Shown here piece by piece: positions 28,433-37,522 of a DNA stretch of 64,000 nt. Position 1 is the stretch's first letter. Each line of letters begins with the position of its first letter. Made by a program: the position numbers and the translations under genes. The stretch spans positions 62,001-126,000 of the forward strand of contig JARGFT010000005.1 in NCBI GenBank assembly GCA_029210645.1. Direction: 5' to 3'. The DNA is from Anaerosomatales bacterium. Its GTDB lineage: Bacteria > Actinomycetota > Coriobacteriia > Anaerosomatales > SLCP01. The notes beneath the pieces are model-generated. The model did no database searches. It was given only the letters and a program-made list of their open reading frames with translations, and was not told the origin of the DNA.

Positions 28433-29674
28433 GTGAGAGAGCGCATCGAGGCGCATCTGAACGAGCTTGTCTCCTACCCGGACCGGCACGTCGGCGGCGA
28501 GGGCAACCGGGCGGCGACGGCGATGTTCGCCGAGCGCATGCAGGAGTGTGGCTTCCGCGTGCGTCGGACGACGTTCGGTTGTGTCGACTGGGAGCATGGG
28601 GACGCGCTGCTCGAGGCAGGAGAGGAGCGTTTCGAGACCCTCGTCGGACCGTACAGCCTTCCCTGCGATGTCACGGCGCCACTTGTCTCGGCCACCTCGG
28701 TCGAGAAGCTCGAGACCGAAGAGGTGCGGGGCAAAGTTGTCCTGGTCCACGGAAAGCTGGCCTCCGGGCAACTCATGCCGAAGAACTTCACCTTCTACAA
28801 TCCGGACAGCCATCGCAGAGTGATCCGCGCTCTCGAGGAGTACGCGCCGGCCGCGGTGATCGCGGCTACCGGGCGCGATCCGGCCATGGTAGGCAGCCAG
28901 TATCCGTTCCCGCTCTTCGAGGACGGCGATCTCGACATCCCGAACGCATACGTGAAAGACGTGGTGGGTCAGCGGCTACTGAGGCACGTGGGCGAACCGG
29001 TGCACCTGCGACTGGATTCGCGACGCGTGCCCTCCACCGGCGGGCACATCGTCGCCACCCTTCCCGGCGACGGGGCTGGTCGCATCGTGCTGACCGCACA
29101 CATCGACAGCCGCGAGGGCTCTCCGGGGGCGCTCGACAACGCGAGCGGAGTGGCGACACTCCTCGGCGTGGCGGAGCTGCTCGCCGGGTACCGGGGCGGG
29201 CCGAGCATCGAGATCGTGCCGTTCAACGGTGAGGACAACTACGCGAATCCCGGCGAGATGCTCTGGGTCGCCGAGAACGAGGGACGCTTCGACGACATCG
29301 TCCTGGGCATCAACATCGACGACCTCGGGCAGCGCGGAACCGTGAACCACGTTTCGTTCTATGACTGCGCTGCGGAGGTCGAAGCGGCGGTGCGACGGGC
29401 GCTCGAGAGGCATCCCCTGATGTCCGAGGGACCGCAGTGGTTCCAGAGCGATCATGCGATCTTCGGGCTGTACGGGCGCCCCGCCATCGCGCTGGCATCG
29501 AGCGATATCGAAGGATTCATGGCGGCCTACGCGCACAGCGAGCGCGACACGCTCGATCTCGTGGACTTCGATCTCGTCGTCGAGGCGGCGAGGTTCTTGC
29601 ACGACGTGGTGATGGAGGTCGCGGCGATGCGTGAGTTCAGCGGGGCAGGCGACGAGCAAGAAGGCGTTCGATGA
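28433..29674 (+). CDS. M28 family zinc aminopeptidase, cytoplasmic
   Basis: This 413-residue peptidase lacks a signal sequence. TAHIDSREGSPGALDNASGVATLL carries two metal ligands and the bridging aspartate; FNGEDNYANPGEMLW carries the general-base glutamate region; GINIDDLG gives a further ligand. A protease-associated-like insertion lies at about 80-190. It starts with GTG and its stop overlaps the nitroreductase ATG (ATGA), so they are coupled. It would remove N-terminal residues from imported peptides. Confidence 0.85.
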   Translation: MRERIEAHLNELVSYPDRHVGGEGNRAATAMFAERMQECGFRVRRTTFGCVDWEHGDALLEAGEERFETLVGPYSLPCDVTAPLVSATSVEKLETEEVRGKVVLVHGKLASGQLMPKNFTFYNPDSHRRVIRALEEYAPAAVIAATGRDPAMVGSQYPFPLFEDGDLDIPNAYVKDVVGQRLLRHVGEPVHLRLDSRRVPSTGGHIVATLPGDGAGRIVLTAHIDSREGSPGALDNASGVATLLGVAELLAGYRGGPSIEIVPFNGEDNYANPGEMLWVAENEGRFDDIVLGINIDDLGQRGTVNHVSFYDCAAEVEAAVRRALERHPLMSEGPQWFQSDHAIFGLYGRPAIALASSDIEGFMAAYAHSERDTLDLVDFDLVVEAARFLHDVVMEVAAMREFSGAGDEQEGVR

Positions 29675-29721
29675 ACGAGACGATCAGGCTGATGAACGAG
29701 ACGATCAGGCTGATGAACGAG
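29671..29721 (+). repeat. 21-bp tandem duplication at the nitroreductase start
   Basis: The 21-base unit beginning ATGAACGAGACGATC occurs twice in a row, followed by a 9-base partial third copy (ATGAACGAG). The length is a multiple of three and keeps the frame. It looks like a recent slippage product that multiplies the start codon. Confidence 0.85.
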
Positions 29722-30450
29722 CGCTGCTCGACACGTGTGTTCGCCGACGTCCCTGTGACCACCGGGGAGCGTGCCACCATCCTGCACGCCGCCACGCGCG
29801 CTCCGACCGCGGGCAACATGATGCTCTACTCGATCATCGAGATCGAGGACCAGTCCATCAAAGACGAACTCGCACTGACCTGTGACGATCAGCCCTTCAT
29901 CGCAAAGGCTCCCTGGGTGCTCATCTTCCTGGCGGACTACCAGAAGTGGACCGATCTGTTCGACGCGACAGGTGCCGCGGGTGACGCGCCGCGGCGGGCC
30001 CCGGGTGTCGGCGATCTCATGCTCGCGTGCGCAGACGCGCTCATCGCCGCTCAGAACGCGGTCATCGCCGCCGAGTCGCTCGGCATCGGGTCGTGTTACA
30101 TCGGCGACGTGATGGAGAACGGAGAGCGCCATGCGAAGCTGCTGAACCTGCCCCCGCACACGTTCCCGGTGGCGATGCTGTGCTTCGGCAGACCGCACGA
30201 GGCGCGCCCCCTGACAGGCCGGTACGAGAAGCACGTCGTACACCGGAACAGGTACTCTCGGCTGAGTGCCGATCAGATTGCCGCGGTGTCGGAGGACCTG
30301 CAGCAGGTGCATGCACCTCATGGGCTGCCGTCCGGGGCGGACAGCTATCCCGAGGTGGTCTACCGGCGCAAGTACGATGCGGACTTCACCCATGAGATGA
30401 ACCGGTCGGTCGCGTTCTGGATCGACCGCTGGCAACGTGAGGACGGGTAG
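29671..30450 (+). CDS. Nitroreductase family protein
   Basis: The 259-residue flavoprotein probably binds FMN. RCSTRVFADVPVT is the usual FMN-phosphate arginine region, followed by ATRAPTAGNM, and AESLGIGSCYIGDVMEN is the conserved second half. The N-terminus carries a 7-residue tandem duplication (MNETIRL twice, then MNER), so three in-frame ATG codons at 29671, 29692 and 29713 could serve as start. The first overlaps the upstream stop. The substrate, such as a quinone, nitro compound or flavin, is not determined. Confidence 0.9.
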   Translation: MNETIRLMNETIRLMNERCSTRVFADVPVTTGERATILHAATRAPTAGNMMLYSIIEIEDQSIKDELALTCDDQPFIAKAPWVLIFLADYQKWTDLFDATGAAGDAPRRAPGVGDLMLACADALIAAQNAVIAAESLGIGSCYIGDVMENGERHAKLLNLPPHTFPVAMLCFGRPHEARPLTGRYEKHVVHRNRYSRLSADQIAAVSEDLQQVHAPHGLPSGADSYPEVVYRRKYDADFTHEMNRSVAFWIDRWQREDG

Positions 30451-30451
30451 G

Positions 30452-32884
30452 GTGGACATCGCCACAGTCGGCACAGACGGAGCGCTCGGCACCCGTGCCC
30501 GCGCACGCGAGATCGTCTCGCGACTCTCGACCTGGGACAAGGTGCGTCTCCTGTCAGGCCGGGACATGTGGCACCTCGAGCCGGTGCCCGGCCTCGATAT
30601 CCCTGCGATCAGGATGGCGGACGGCCCGCACGGCCTGCGCCGGGAGATCGACCGTGATGGCAGGGGGTCGGGAATCGGACCCAGCGCGCCGGCGACCTGC
30701 TTTCCCGCCGCCGCTGCACTCGCCTGTTCCTGGGACCCCGGGCTTGCCGAGACGTTTGGACGCGCACTGGGCACCGAGGCCCGCTCCCAGGGTGTGGGCG
30801 TGGTGCTCGCCCCGGGCCTCAACCTGAAGCGCCACCCGTGCTGTGGGCGAAACTTCGAGTACTTCTCGGAAGATCCGCTGCTCTCCGGCACCATGGCCGC
30901 CGCTGTCGTGCGGGGGATCCAATCCACGGGCGTCGGCGCGTGCGTGAAGCACTACGCGGCCAACAACCAGGAGACCGACCGCATGGTGCTCGACACTATC
31001 GTCGACGAGCGGACGCTACGGGAGCTCTATCTGACGGGCTTCGAGATCGCGGTTCGCCAGGCGGCTCCCCAGGCCGTGATGTGTGCCTACAACAAGATCA
31101 ACGGCGTCTACTGTTCGGATGACCCCCGTCTCCTCACCACGATCCTGCGTGACGAGTGGGGCTTCGACGGCGTGGTCATGAGCGACTGGGGTGCCACCAA
31201 CGACCGGGTCGCAGGCGTGGCGGCCGGGCTCGACCTCGAGATGCCGTCGAGTGCCGGCGCTTCCGACGCGCTGCTCCGTGAGGCGATCACCGGCGGCGTG
31301 CTGCCCGAGTCTGCCCTGGATGCGGCGACCGAGCGCGTCATCGCGCTGGCACTCGGTGGGCTGCCTGCCGAGGGCGGCTTGGACGTCTCGCTCGATCCGG
31401 AGCAGCACCATGCATTGGCTCGCCGGATCGCCGCCGAGTGCACGGTGCTGCTCGCCAACGACGGCATCCTACCGTTGGAGCCGACAGGGCGCATCGGGAT
31501 GATCGGCGCGTTCGCAGAGTCACCCCGGTACCAGGGAGCCGGCAGCTCCCGGGTCACGCCGACCTTGCTCGACACCGCGCTCGGGGCGATGCGCGGGCGG
31601 GTCGAGGAGTCGGCCTCGCTGACGTATGCCCGGGGCTACGATGCAGAGACGGGCGAGTCGGACGACTCGCTCATCGACTCGGCGCTTCGGACGGCAGGTA
31701 CCGCTGACGCGGTCGTGCTCTTTGTCGGGTTGCCACCGGCGTACGAGTCCGAGGGAGCCGAACGCGAGCACATGCGCCTGCCTGCCGGTCAGGAACGACT
31801 CATCGATGCGGTGTGCGCGGCGAATCCGAGGACGGTCGTCGTGCTTTCGGGCGGCGCACCGGTCGAGATGGAGTGGGCGGAGCTGCCGGCGGCCATCGTC
31901 GACGGCTACCTCGGTGGCCAGGCCGGCGGCTCGGCCATCGTCGACGTGCTCTTCGGAGACCACGAGCCCGGTGGGCGGCTTGCGGAGACGTTTCCCGTGC
32001 GACAGGCAGACGTGCTCGCCGATGCCAACTTCCCCGGCGTAGACCGGCAGGTCGAGTACCGCGAGGGCCTCTACGTCGGCTACCGGCATTTCTGCACCGC
32101 CGGTACCCCGGTCAGGTTCCCCTTCGGTCACGGCCTGTCGTACACGAGTTTCGACTACGGCGAGCCCCGACTCTCGGTGGAGCGCGTCGAGGCGGGCGAG
32201 GAGGCGACGGTCACCGTACCGGTCACCAACATCGGAGAACGGCCGGGCAGCACGGTGATACAGGCCTACGTCGGACCGCCCCCGACCGGACGCGTAGACC
32301 GTCCGGCACTCGGCCTCGCCGGGTTTGCCAAGGTGCGGCTCGAGCCGGGTGAGTCGACCGAGGTCGTCATCACCCTGCCCTCCCGGGCATTCGAGCACTA
32401 CGACGTGGCGTCGGCTTCCTGGCAGACCGAGGGCGGGGAGTACGAGGTGCTCGTGGGCGTGTCGGCCACCAACATCACGGGCAGCGTGGCACTCAGCGTG
32501 GACTCAGACTTCGCACCCCCTCCCGAGGTGCGCCCTCGCGCACGTGTCGCGCGCGGCTCCGAGTTCTCCCGGATGCTCGGCCGACCGATCCCGACCCCGG
32601 TGCCGCCGGTGCCCTACACCCGCACGTCGATGGCGAGTGACCTGAACGCGAGCCGGATCGGACGCCGAGTGCAGCGGCGACTTCTCGCCGGGGCGCGGCA
32701 GCGTGCGGCGCAGACGGACGATCTGACCATGAAGGCGCTGATCGAAACAGCCGTGCTCCAGATGCCGCTGCGCAATCTGGTCACGATGTCGGACGGCGCG
32801 CTCTCGTGGAAGAGACTCGACGCCCTTATCGACGCGCTGAACGGCCGCTACTTCTCGGCGCTCAGGCGGCTGCTGAGTCGGTAG
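30452..32884 (+). CDS. Glycoside hydrolase family 3 beta-glucosidase-like enzyme
   Basis: The protein of about 810 residues has a GH3 N-terminal barrel (DGPHGLR, APGLNLKRHPCCGRNFEYFSEDP, KHYAANNQE), the nucleophile Asp245 in VMSDWGATND, a C-terminal alpha/beta domain, and a fibronectin-III-like domain with RFPFGHGLSYTSFDY. A 130-residue extension after FnIII is unusual and helical. There is no signal peptide, so it acts in the cytoplasm on imported beta-glucosides or glycosides. I chose the GTG at 30452, preceded by GAGG; the GTG at 30437 has no ribosome site. It overlaps the stop of the convergent PAP2-like gene by 23 bases. Confidence 0.92.
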   Translation: MDIATVGTDGALGTRARAREIVSRLSTWDKVRLLSGRDMWHLEPVPGLDIPAIRMADGPHGLRREIDRDGRGSGIGPSAPATCFPAAAALACSWDPGLAETFGRALGTEARSQGVGVVLAPGLNLKRHPCCGRNFEYFSEDPLLSGTMAAAVVRGIQSTGVGACVKHYAANNQETDRMVLDTIVDERTLRELYLTGFEIAVRQAAPQAVMCAYNKINGVYCSDDPRLLTTILRDEWGFDGVVMSDWGATNDRVAGVAAGLDLEMPSSAGASDALLREAITGGVLPESALDAATERVIALALGGLPAEGGLDVSLDPEQHHALARRIAAECTVLLANDGILPLEPTGRIGMIGAFAESPRYQGAGSSRVTPTLLDTALGAMRGRVEESASLTYARGYDAETGESDDSLIDSALRTAGTADAVVLFVGLPPAYESEGAEREHMRLPAGQERLIDAVCAANPRTVVVLSGGAPVEMEWAELPAAIVDGYLGGQAGGSAIVDVLFGDHEPGGRLAETFPVRQADVLADANFPGVDRQVEYREGLYVGYRHFCTAGTPVRFPFGHGLSYTSFDYGEPRLSVERVEAGEEATVTVPVTNIGERPGSTVIQAYVGPPPTGRVDRPALGLAGFAKVRLEPGESTEVVITLPSRAFEHYDVASASWQTEGGEYEVLVGVSATNITGSVALSVDSDFAPPPEVRPRARVARGSEFSRMLGRPIPTPVPPVPYTRTSMASDLNASRIGRRVQRRLLAGARQRAAQTDDLTMKALIETAVLQMPLRNLVTMSDGALSWKRLDALIDALNGRYFSALRRLLSR

Positions 32885-33524
32885 TCGGCTTCTCGTGGTA
32901 TCCCATGAGCATCTTGACCGGGCTGAAGAGACTCCCGTACTTCCACTCGCGGTGAACGAACAGTCCGAGAAGGATCCCTCCGGCGATGTCGATCGAGTAG
33001 TGCGCGTGCGAGAGCAGGATGGCGATCCACTGGGCGATCATGAGCGCGAGCGCGAGGCGCTTGAGCGCGGGCGCCTTGCGGGAGTCGATGAGCATCATGC
33101 AGAGCAGAGATGCCGTGACGTGGCCAGAGGGGAACATGCCGAGCTGGTCGAGGGGGATCATACCGAAGTGCTCCGAGCCGGTGTACGCGCTGGCGAACGG
33201 AGTGAGCACCATCAACACCGAACGAATGAGGTACATGATGCCGAACACCGCTACCATGCTGGGGATCTCGGTCCGCGCGTAACGGATCCCATACGCGAGC
33301 AGCACTACGAACGAGCCGATGATGGCGACCTCGGTGACGTACTGGGCGATCGTGGAGGCGGGCAACACATCCAGGAGGAGGTCGTGCGGCCGGGGGCGGT
33401 CGGGAAAGCGGCTTGCGATGAACGCGTTGCCGGCGAACGAGGTCATCCCGCTCAGCGCGAGCACGCTCATCGCCGCGACGAGCGCCCGTGCGGGGGGCAT
33501 GTCGGCGGAGGTGCGAAGATCCAT
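32862..33524 (-). CDS. PAP2/sphingomyelin-synthase-like phosphatase, membrane
   Basis: The 220-residue protein has about six transmembrane segments. FPSGHVTASL contains His135, and LSHAHYSIDIAGG contains His175 and Asp179. This His-His-Asp arrangement matches the PAP2_C/sphingomyelin-synthase type of lipid phosphatase or phosphotransferase. It probably acts on a lipid phosphate at the outer face of the membrane. The start ATG is 3 bases after the stop of the GNAT-like gene, so the two form an operon. Confidence 0.8.
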   Translation of the reverse strand: MDLRTSADMPPARALVAAMSVLALSGMTSFAGNAFIASRFPDRPRPHDLLLDVLPASTIAQYVTEVAIIGSFVVLLAYGIRYARTEIPSMVAVFGIMYLIRSVLMVLTPFASAYTGSEHFGMIPLDQLGMFPSGHVTASLLCMMLIDSRKAPALKRLALALMIAQWIAILLSHAHYSIDIAGGILLGLFVHREWKYGSLFSPVKMLMGYHEKPTTDSAAA

Positions 33525-33527
33525 TCT

Positions 33528-34691
33528 CTACAGCTCGCTTTGGTAGATGCGCCAGGTCTTGTAGCGTGTGCCGCCGGCGAACTCGGCGGCTCTGATCACC
33601 AGGTCGTTCTCCTCGAGGAGGAGGGATGCCTCGATGGTCCGGTAGCCGTGGGACAGCGCGTACTGGTAGGTCTCCTCGAAGAGTAGTGCGTCGATGCCTC
33701 TCACTCGGTAGCCCGGCACGATACCGAAGAACATCAGTCGGATGCGGGGGATGTGGCGCCGTTTCAGCAGTAGCCGGGCGGTGCGCACCGGGTCCGAGTC
33801 CCCGAGGACGCCCCAGCGCGGCCGAAGCGCCCAGTTCGGATCCGGGAACGCGCCGATCATCGCGACCGGTTCCCCGTCAACCGACACGATCCTGACCAGG
33901 CCGGGATCGATGATCGGGCGCAGTGTGTCGGCCACCGCGTCGGCCTCTCCGGACGTGAGCGGAAGGAAGCCCCAATTCTCGCTCCACGCCTGGTTGTATA
34001 TGTCGATAACGCGTCCGATCTCGGCGTTGAAATCGCTCATGTCGACGGTGTGGATCTCGAACCGGTTGCGCTTGCGCACCGCCTCGGCCACACGCACAAG
34101 CCGGTCAGCCGGAACCTCGTCGAGGTGGACAAGGTAGGCGTGGTAGTCCTTGACCTTCGCAAGTCCCCACCGCTCGAGGAACTCGGCATAGTAGGGGGGA
34201 TTGTGCGTGCACTCGACGGTGGGCGGCGTGTCGAACCCGTCGATGAGGATGCCCTGACGCTCGTGGGTGGCGTTCGAGTACTGCCCCGGCCCGCGCATCA
34301 CGGTCATGCCTCGCTCCGCCAGCCAGTCACGCGCCGCGTCGAGCAGGGCCGCAGCGGCCTCGTAGTCCTCCTCGACCTCGAAGAAGCCGAAGAACCCGAT
34401 GCCCGCGTACGAGGGCTGGTACTCGTTGAAGCGGCGGTTGATCGCGGCGGATACGGTGCCGACCGCGCGTCCGTCACGCCGTGCAAGGAAGTGGGTGACG
34501 GTGGCGTTGCGATGATAGGGATGCGCCGAAGTCAGCAGCCCGTCAAGGCCGAGGAGGCGGTTACCGAGCAGGTCACCGTTGAGCGGAGGCGTCCAGTTCG
34601 GGTCACCACGATAGAGGCGCCAGGGGAGCATCGCGAACTCGCGAATGCGGGGGTCGCCGAGCCCGAACTGCTCGATGGTCAGCGCGCTCAT
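33528..34691 (-). CDS. GNAT-fold acyltransferase-like protein
   Basis: The 387-residue protein belongs to the large GNAT-like group of uncharacterised bacterial proteins. RFNEYQPSYAGIGFFGFFEVEEDYEAAAALLDAARDWLAERGMTVMRGPGQYS is the first-half motif region, and NYQAWSENWGFLPLT-like sequence and IVPGYRVRGIDALLFEETYQYALSHGYRTIEASLLLEEN the second half. The acyl-CoA groove would be between these. The ATG at 34691 has a poor ribosome site, but sequence before it is not conserved-looking. The acceptor is unknown; the downstream lipid phosphatase hints at lipid or cell-envelope modification. Confidence 0.72.
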   Translation of the reverse strand: MSALTIEQFGLGDPRIREFAMLPWRLYRGDPNWTPPLNGDLLGNRLLGLDGLLTSAHPYHRNATVTHFLARRDGRAVGTVSAAINRRFNEYQPSYAGIGFFGFFEVEEDYEAAAALLDAARDWLAERGMTVMRGPGQYSNATHERQGILIDGFDTPPTVECTHNPPYYAEFLERWGLAKVKDYHAYLVHLDEVPADRLVRVAEAVRKRNRFEIHTVDMSDFNAEIGRVIDIYNQAWSENWGFLPLTSGEADAVADTLRPIIDPGLVRIVSVDGEPVAMIGAFPDPNWALRPRWGVLGDSDPVRTARLLLKRRHIPRIRLMFFGIVPGYRVRGIDALLFEETYQYALSHGYRTIEASLLLEENDLVIRAAEFAGGTRYKTWRIYQSEL

Positions 34692-34882
34692 TCGAGAAGC
34701 GTAGCAGATGCGCCGTGGTACGGGGCTATCCGTCCGATGGGGCAGCATTGCGGGAATATGCCGCCCGTGTCGAAACACGTAGTGGGGTGTGGTGCGTCCA
34801 GCCAAGTGGATGTGCTGCCCCCGGCCGCCGCCGACCCTGTCTGCGCCCTGACGACCGGGAGTAACCGGGGAGGTGCTCGGTG

Positions 34883-35089
34883 ATGGAAGGCCCGATCCTG
34901 ATCATCGTTGCGGTTGTCGTCATCACGCTCAACCTCGCGATTGCGGTCACGTGCTCCGACTCCAAGAGTGCGACGAAATCGACGGTTGTCGAGATCGCCG
35001 AGATGCTCGAGCCGGTGGAGCAGCGCCCGTCTGATCCGCAGCCGGGCTCTCACCCGCCCCGTACAGTATGCGTAGTAAACGCATACTAA
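34883..35089 (+). CDS. Small single-pass membrane protein of unknown function
   Basis: The peptide of about 68 residues has one hydrophobic segment (PILIIVAVVVITLNLAIAVTC, about 4-24) and a polar tail. GGGGAGG is about 10 bases before the ATG (6 before GTG 34880). Its last codons lie inside a perfect inverted repeat. It precedes cysK by 90 bases in the same direction. The family is not recognised. Confidence 0.5.
   Translation: MEGPILIIVAVVVITLNLAIAVTCSDSKSATKSTVVEIAEMLEPVEQRPSDPQPGSHPPRTVCVVNAY
35065..35087. promoter_or_regulatory. Perfect inverted repeat upstream of cysK
   Basis: AGTATGCGT and ACGCATACT form a perfect 9-bp inverted repeat with a 5-base spacer, 92 bases before the cysK ATG and across the stop of the small membrane-protein gene. 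The arm length and spacing suit a dimeric regulator; as RNA it would be a weak hairpin without a U tract. A possible -10 element, TAGTCT, lies downstream at 35119-35124. Confidence 0.5.
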
Positions 35090-35178
35090 TAGTGCGCGAA
35101 TACCAGGATGTTCCATGCTAGTCTGCAGGGGACGATACGCCCTTACGGGTCGGATCACCGGCTTACAGGAGGCATCCC

Positions 35179-36144
35179 ATGTCCGAGTTCTCGCACTACT
35201 TCGACAGCATCGTAGACACGATAGGTCATACACCGGTGGTCCCGCTGCGCCGGATCGCCGAAGGTCTCGGGGCAACTGTCCTGGTCAAGCTCGAGTCACG
35301 CAACCCCGGCGGATCGGTCAAGGACCGCATCGGCCTGGCGATGGTCAGGGATGCCGAGGAGCGCGGTGTGCTGACACCGGGCGAATCGGTGATCGTCGAG
35401 CCCACGAGCGGCAACACGGGCATCGCACTTGCGCTCGTGGGGGCCGAATGCGGCTACCGCGTCCTCCTCACGATGCCCGAGTCGATGTCGATCGAACGAC
35501 GCAAGCTGCTCGCCGCCTACGGCGCCGAGCTCGTGCTCACTCCCCGGGAGAAGGGCATGAAGGGCGCGGTCGAGGAGGCCGAGCGTATCGCCTCACAGAC
35601 GCCAGGCGCGTGGATCGCGGGCCAGTTCGACAACCCGGCCAATCCGGCCATCCACTACGCGACCACCGGCCCCGAGGTCCACGCAGCCGTGGGCGATCGC
35701 ACGCTCGGCGCCTTCGTCGTCGGCGTGGGCACGGGCGGGACGATCACCGGTGCCGGCCGGTATCTGAAGGAGCACCGGCCGGGGACCCTGGCGATCGCCG
35801 TGGAGCCCGCCGACTCGCCCATCATCACCCAGACGCGCGCCGGCGAGACAATCACCCCCGGCCCCCACCTCATCCAGGGGATCGGCGCGAACTTCATCCC
35901 GACGGTGCTCGATGTCGAGCTGCTCGACGAGGTGATCACCATCGACGGCGACACCGCGATTACCACGGCCCGTCGCGCCGCATCCGAGGAAGGCCTGCTC
36001 GTCGGCATCTCGAGTGGGGCGAACATAGCAGCAGCGCTTCAGGTCGCCGCCCGGCCGGAGCTGGCGGGCACCGTGATCGTCACGGTGGCACCGTCGACCG
36101 GAGAGCGGTATCTGAGCACGAAACTCTGGGAGGGGCTCGGCTAG
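35179..36144 (+). CDS. cysK: Cysteine synthase A (O-acetylserine sulfhydrylase)
   Basis: The 321-residue PLP enzyme makes cysteine from O-acetylserine and sulfide. NPGGSVKDRIGLAM carries the Schiff-base lysine, PTSGNTGIAL is the substrate loop, and GVGTGGTITGAGRYL binds the PLP phosphate; GISSGANIAAAL closes the fold. The ending KLWEGLG is typical. ACAGGAGG is 6 bases before the ATG. An inverted repeat upstream may be a regulator site. Confidence 0.96.
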   Translation: MSEFSHYFDSIVDTIGHTPVVPLRRIAEGLGATVLVKLESRNPGGSVKDRIGLAMVRDAEERGVLTPGESVIVEPTSGNTGIALALVGAECGYRVLLTMPESMSIERRKLLAAYGAELVLTPREKGMKGAVEEAERIASQTPGAWIAGQFDNPANPAIHYATTGPEVHAAVGDRTLGAFVVGVGTGGTITGAGRYLKEHRPGTLAIAVEPADSPIITQTRAGETITPGPHLIQGIGANFIPTVLDVELLDEVITIDGDTAITTARRAASEEGLLVGISSGANIAAALQVAARPELAGTVIVTVAPSTGERYLSTKLWEGLG

Positions 36145-36250
36145 GCGAGCATCTCCCGACGCTCTGATACGCTTGCTTCGTCGGCCGATGCGTTACCGCA
36201 CGGGCGGGCCGACGGCGGAGCGACGATCGTCAGAGGAACCGGAGGCGGAC

Positions 36251-36694
36251 GTGAACAGGGAGCTGCTCAACGCCGAGATCACACAGGCGATGCGCGACCA
36301 CGACAAGCCGCGCATCTCCATCCTGCGCATGGTCAAGAACGAGATCGACATACGCGAGAAGGACACGGGCGAGCCGGTCTCCGACGAGGACGTGGTCGCC
36401 GCTCTCAAGAAGGTTCTCAAGCAGACCGGCGAGACGCTCGAAGGATCGATCAAGGCAGGCACCAACCAGGAGCGGACCGACCTGCTCGGCCTGCAGGTCG
36501 AGATCTTGGAGGGGTACCTTCCCGAGCAGGTCACGGGGGATGCACTCGAAGCCATCGTCGACCGGGTCCTCGCTGAGCACGGGTTTACCGAGAAGCGCGA
36601 CATGGGCAAGGCGATCGGTCTGGTCGTAGCCGAGACCGGCGGCAACTGCGACAAAGCCGAGGTCGCCCGCCTCATGAGCAGCCGACTCGGCTGA
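36251..36694 (+). CDS. GatB/YqeY domain-containing protein
   Basis: This 147-residue protein is a stand-alone version of the C-terminal helical domain of GatB, the tRNA-amidotransferase subunit. ITQAMRDHDKPRISILRMVKNEID and LQVEILEGYLPEQ, then KRDMGKAIGLVV, are family signatures, and the length is exactly typical. It is thought to bind tRNA or related RNA. The GTG at 36251 follows GGAGG by 5 bases; the longer frame lacks support. The MBL gene starts 2 bases after its stop. Confidence 0.92.
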   Translation: MNRELLNAEITQAMRDHDKPRISILRMVKNEIDIREKDTGEPVSDEDVVAALKKVLKQTGETLEGSIKAGTNQERTDLLGLQVEILEGYLPEQVTGDALEAIVDRVLAEHGFTEKRDMGKAIGLVVAETGGNCDKAEVARLMSSRLG

Positions 36695-36696
36695 CG

Positions 36697-37476
36697 GTGA
36701 GCGGGCCGCGAGTCACCGAGGTCCTGCCCGGGCTCTGGACCGTCGAGGTGTCGCTGCCGGAGTTTGCCGTCCGCAGCGTGGCGCTGCTCGGGAGGGAGCG
36801 CATGCTCGTCTTCGACACGCTGCTCCACCCGGGAGACATGAGCGCGTTCGCCGGGCTGGCAGGGGGCCGCGAGATCGTGACCGTCTACAGCCACGCCGAC
36901 TGGGACCACATCTGGGGGACCGCGGGGCTGCCACAGGGCGGGGGCGAGGTTGTCGGCCACTCGGTGTGCGCCGACCGGTTCCGCGCGGAGGTCCCCGAGA
37001 CGCTTGCCGCCAGACGCGCCGGAGAACCCGGAGTCTGGGACGACGTCGAGATCATCGCGCCGACGACCGTCTTCGGCGGATCTCTCTCGCTGCACCTCGA
37101 CCCGTGGACCGTCGAGCTGCACCACGTGCCCGGTCACACTCGTGATTCGATCGTCGGATGGGTTCCGGCAGCCGGAGTCCTCCTCTGCGGGGACGTGGTC
37201 GAACAGCCCTGGCCGCTTGCGGGTGCAGGCTTGCCGCTCGACCCGTGGATAACCGCGCTGCGCGAGTGGGCGCTCCGGCCCGAGCTGCGGGTCGTCATCC
37301 CGTCCCACGGCGCCATCGCAGGGCCGGACCTGCTCGAGCGAAATGCCGACTACCTCACAGCTCTCCGGGATGGCGTCGAGTATCCGGTCCCCGGGGGTAT
37401 CGACTCCTTCTACGTGGAGCACCACGCTGCTGACCTGCGTCGATACAGAGAGCAGCCTGAAGTGGGTACTGACTAA
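36697..37476 (+). CDS. Metallo-beta-lactamase-fold hydrolase
   Basis: The 259-residue protein has the MBL zinc motif SHADWDH (HxxxDH form) at about residue 66-72, a second histidine in HHVPGHTRDS and an aspartate in LLCGDVV, then a final histidine in VIPSHG. It is related to glyoxalase-II-like and quorum-quenching hydrolases; no extra domain is present. It starts with GTG directly after yqeY and is likely co-translated. The substrate cannot be told. Confidence 0.88.
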   Translation: MSGPRVTEVLPGLWTVEVSLPEFAVRSVALLGRERMLVFDTLLHPGDMSAFAGLAGGREIVTVYSHADWDHIWGTAGLPQGGGEVVGHSVCADRFRAEVPETLAARRAGEPGVWDDVEIIAPTTVFGGSLSLHLDPWTVELHHVPGHTRDSIVGWVPAAGVLLCGDVVEQPWPLAGAGLPLDPWITALREWALRPELRVVIPSHGAIAGPDLLERNADYLTALRDGVEYPVPGGIDSFYVEHHAADLRRYREQPEVGTD

Positions 37477-37522
37477 GCACGGTCGATCGGTCACTCCTTG
37501 TCTTCAGGGGGGTGGTTGCATC

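Noticed and set aside
30437-30451. Earlier GTG start for the GH3 gene
   Set aside because: No ribosome site precedes it, while GAGG fits the GTG at 30452.
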